Shown here piece after piece: positions 5,672 to 5,814 of a stretch of DNA of 5,814 nucleotides (position 1 is its first letter; each line of letters starts with the position of its first letter). The stretch is from assembly GCA_019689695.1 (NCBI GenBank), contig JADGHA010000293.1, positions 1 through 5,814 of the forward strand, written 5' to 3'. This stretch comes from Micromonosporaceae bacterium. GTDB lineage: Bacteria; Actinomycetota; Actinomycetes; Mycobacteriales; Micromonosporaceae. A program made the translations under genes and the position numbers. The notes beneath the pieces are model-generated. The model was not told the origin of the DNA. It was given only the letters and a program-made list of their open reading frames with translations, and ran no database searches.

Positions 5672-5686
5672 GGCGGCTCAGCCGCC
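5672..5686 (-). other. small inverted repeat around the oxidase stop codon
   Basis: GGCGGC (5672-5677) and GCCGCC (5681-5686) flank the stop triplet of the multicopper oxidase, giving a 6-bp dyad with a 3-base centre. On the minus strand it is followed by TTGCCGTT. It might assist termination of the oxidase transcript, but it is weak compared with the hairpin at 5551-5590. The Gly-Gly codons at the protein end may explain half of it. Confidence 0.25.
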
Positions 5687-5814
5687 GTGCGAGCCGTGGA
5701 ACGGCGTGCTGACCTCCTCGTACTCCAGGTGCAGGGCCATGCCGGCCGCCGCGTGGCGCAGGTTGTGGCAATGGTTCATCCACAGGCCGGGGTTGTCGGC
5801 ACGGAACGCCACCT
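5678..5814 (-). CDS. multicopper oxidase, C-terminal fragment (5' end beyond window)
   Basis: Only the last 44 codons and the TGA are present; the gene enters from the right edge. The peptide contains NPGLWMNHCHNLRHAAAGM. HCH supplies two type-3 copper histidines flanking the type-1 copper cysteine. The histidine four residues after the second one and the methionine five further on fit the remaining type-1 ligands. This is the diagnostic final cupredoxin-domain motif of laccase-like multicopper oxidases, which couple one-electron oxidation of phenols or metal ions to reduction of oxygen to water. The end is rich in Gly and His (TPFHGSHGG). Substrate, signal peptide and the other copper sites lie outside the window. 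It converges on the acidic-protein gene across 136 non-coding bases, which argues against a shared transcript. Confidence 0.92.
   Translation of the reverse strand, partial: VAFRADNPGLWMNHCHNLRHAAAGMALHLEYEEVSTPFHGSHGG

Overview
The window is very GC-rich DNA with strong third-position GC, GTG as well as ATG starts, and a his-trp gene junction typical of Actinobacteria. Overall protein style suggests an actinomycete, plausibly Micromonosporaceae; the family-level guess is inference. No RNA genes, insertion sequences or CRISPR arrays were seen.

Left half, minus strand, read right to left: hisI (phosphoribosyl-AMP cyclohydrolase), trpE (anthranilate synthase component I), and the Trp-region membrane protein that habitually follows trpE in Actinobacteria, which runs off the left edge. 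The hisI stop overlaps the trpE start (GTGA) and the trpE stop overlaps the membrane-protein start (ATGA), so the three form one translationally coupled operon joining the end of histidine synthesis to the start of tryptophan synthesis. The membrane-protein reading frame contains an 18-base homopolymeric G run (C in the coding strand) close to the window edge. It is either a sequencing or assembly weak point or a slippery, length-variable tract.

Centre: a divergent gap of about 330 bases separates hisI from the plus-strand gene. It holds a candidate plus-strand promoter and a run of GC-rich inverted repeats, some mutually exclusive, ending at a clear Shine-Dalgarno sequence.

Right half, plus strand: one gene of 899 codons encodes a cysteine-free, extremely acidic Ala/Glu/Pro/Thr-rich protein. 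It has a short ordered-looking N-terminal island, about 690 residues of low-complexity sequence, and a C-terminal helical domain of about 110 residues. Its function is unknown, and it is the most unusual item here. A strong GC-rich hairpin follows it and lies between it and a convergent gene at the right edge. That minus-strand gene shows only its last 44 codons, which carry the C-terminal copper-binding motif of a multicopper oxidase.
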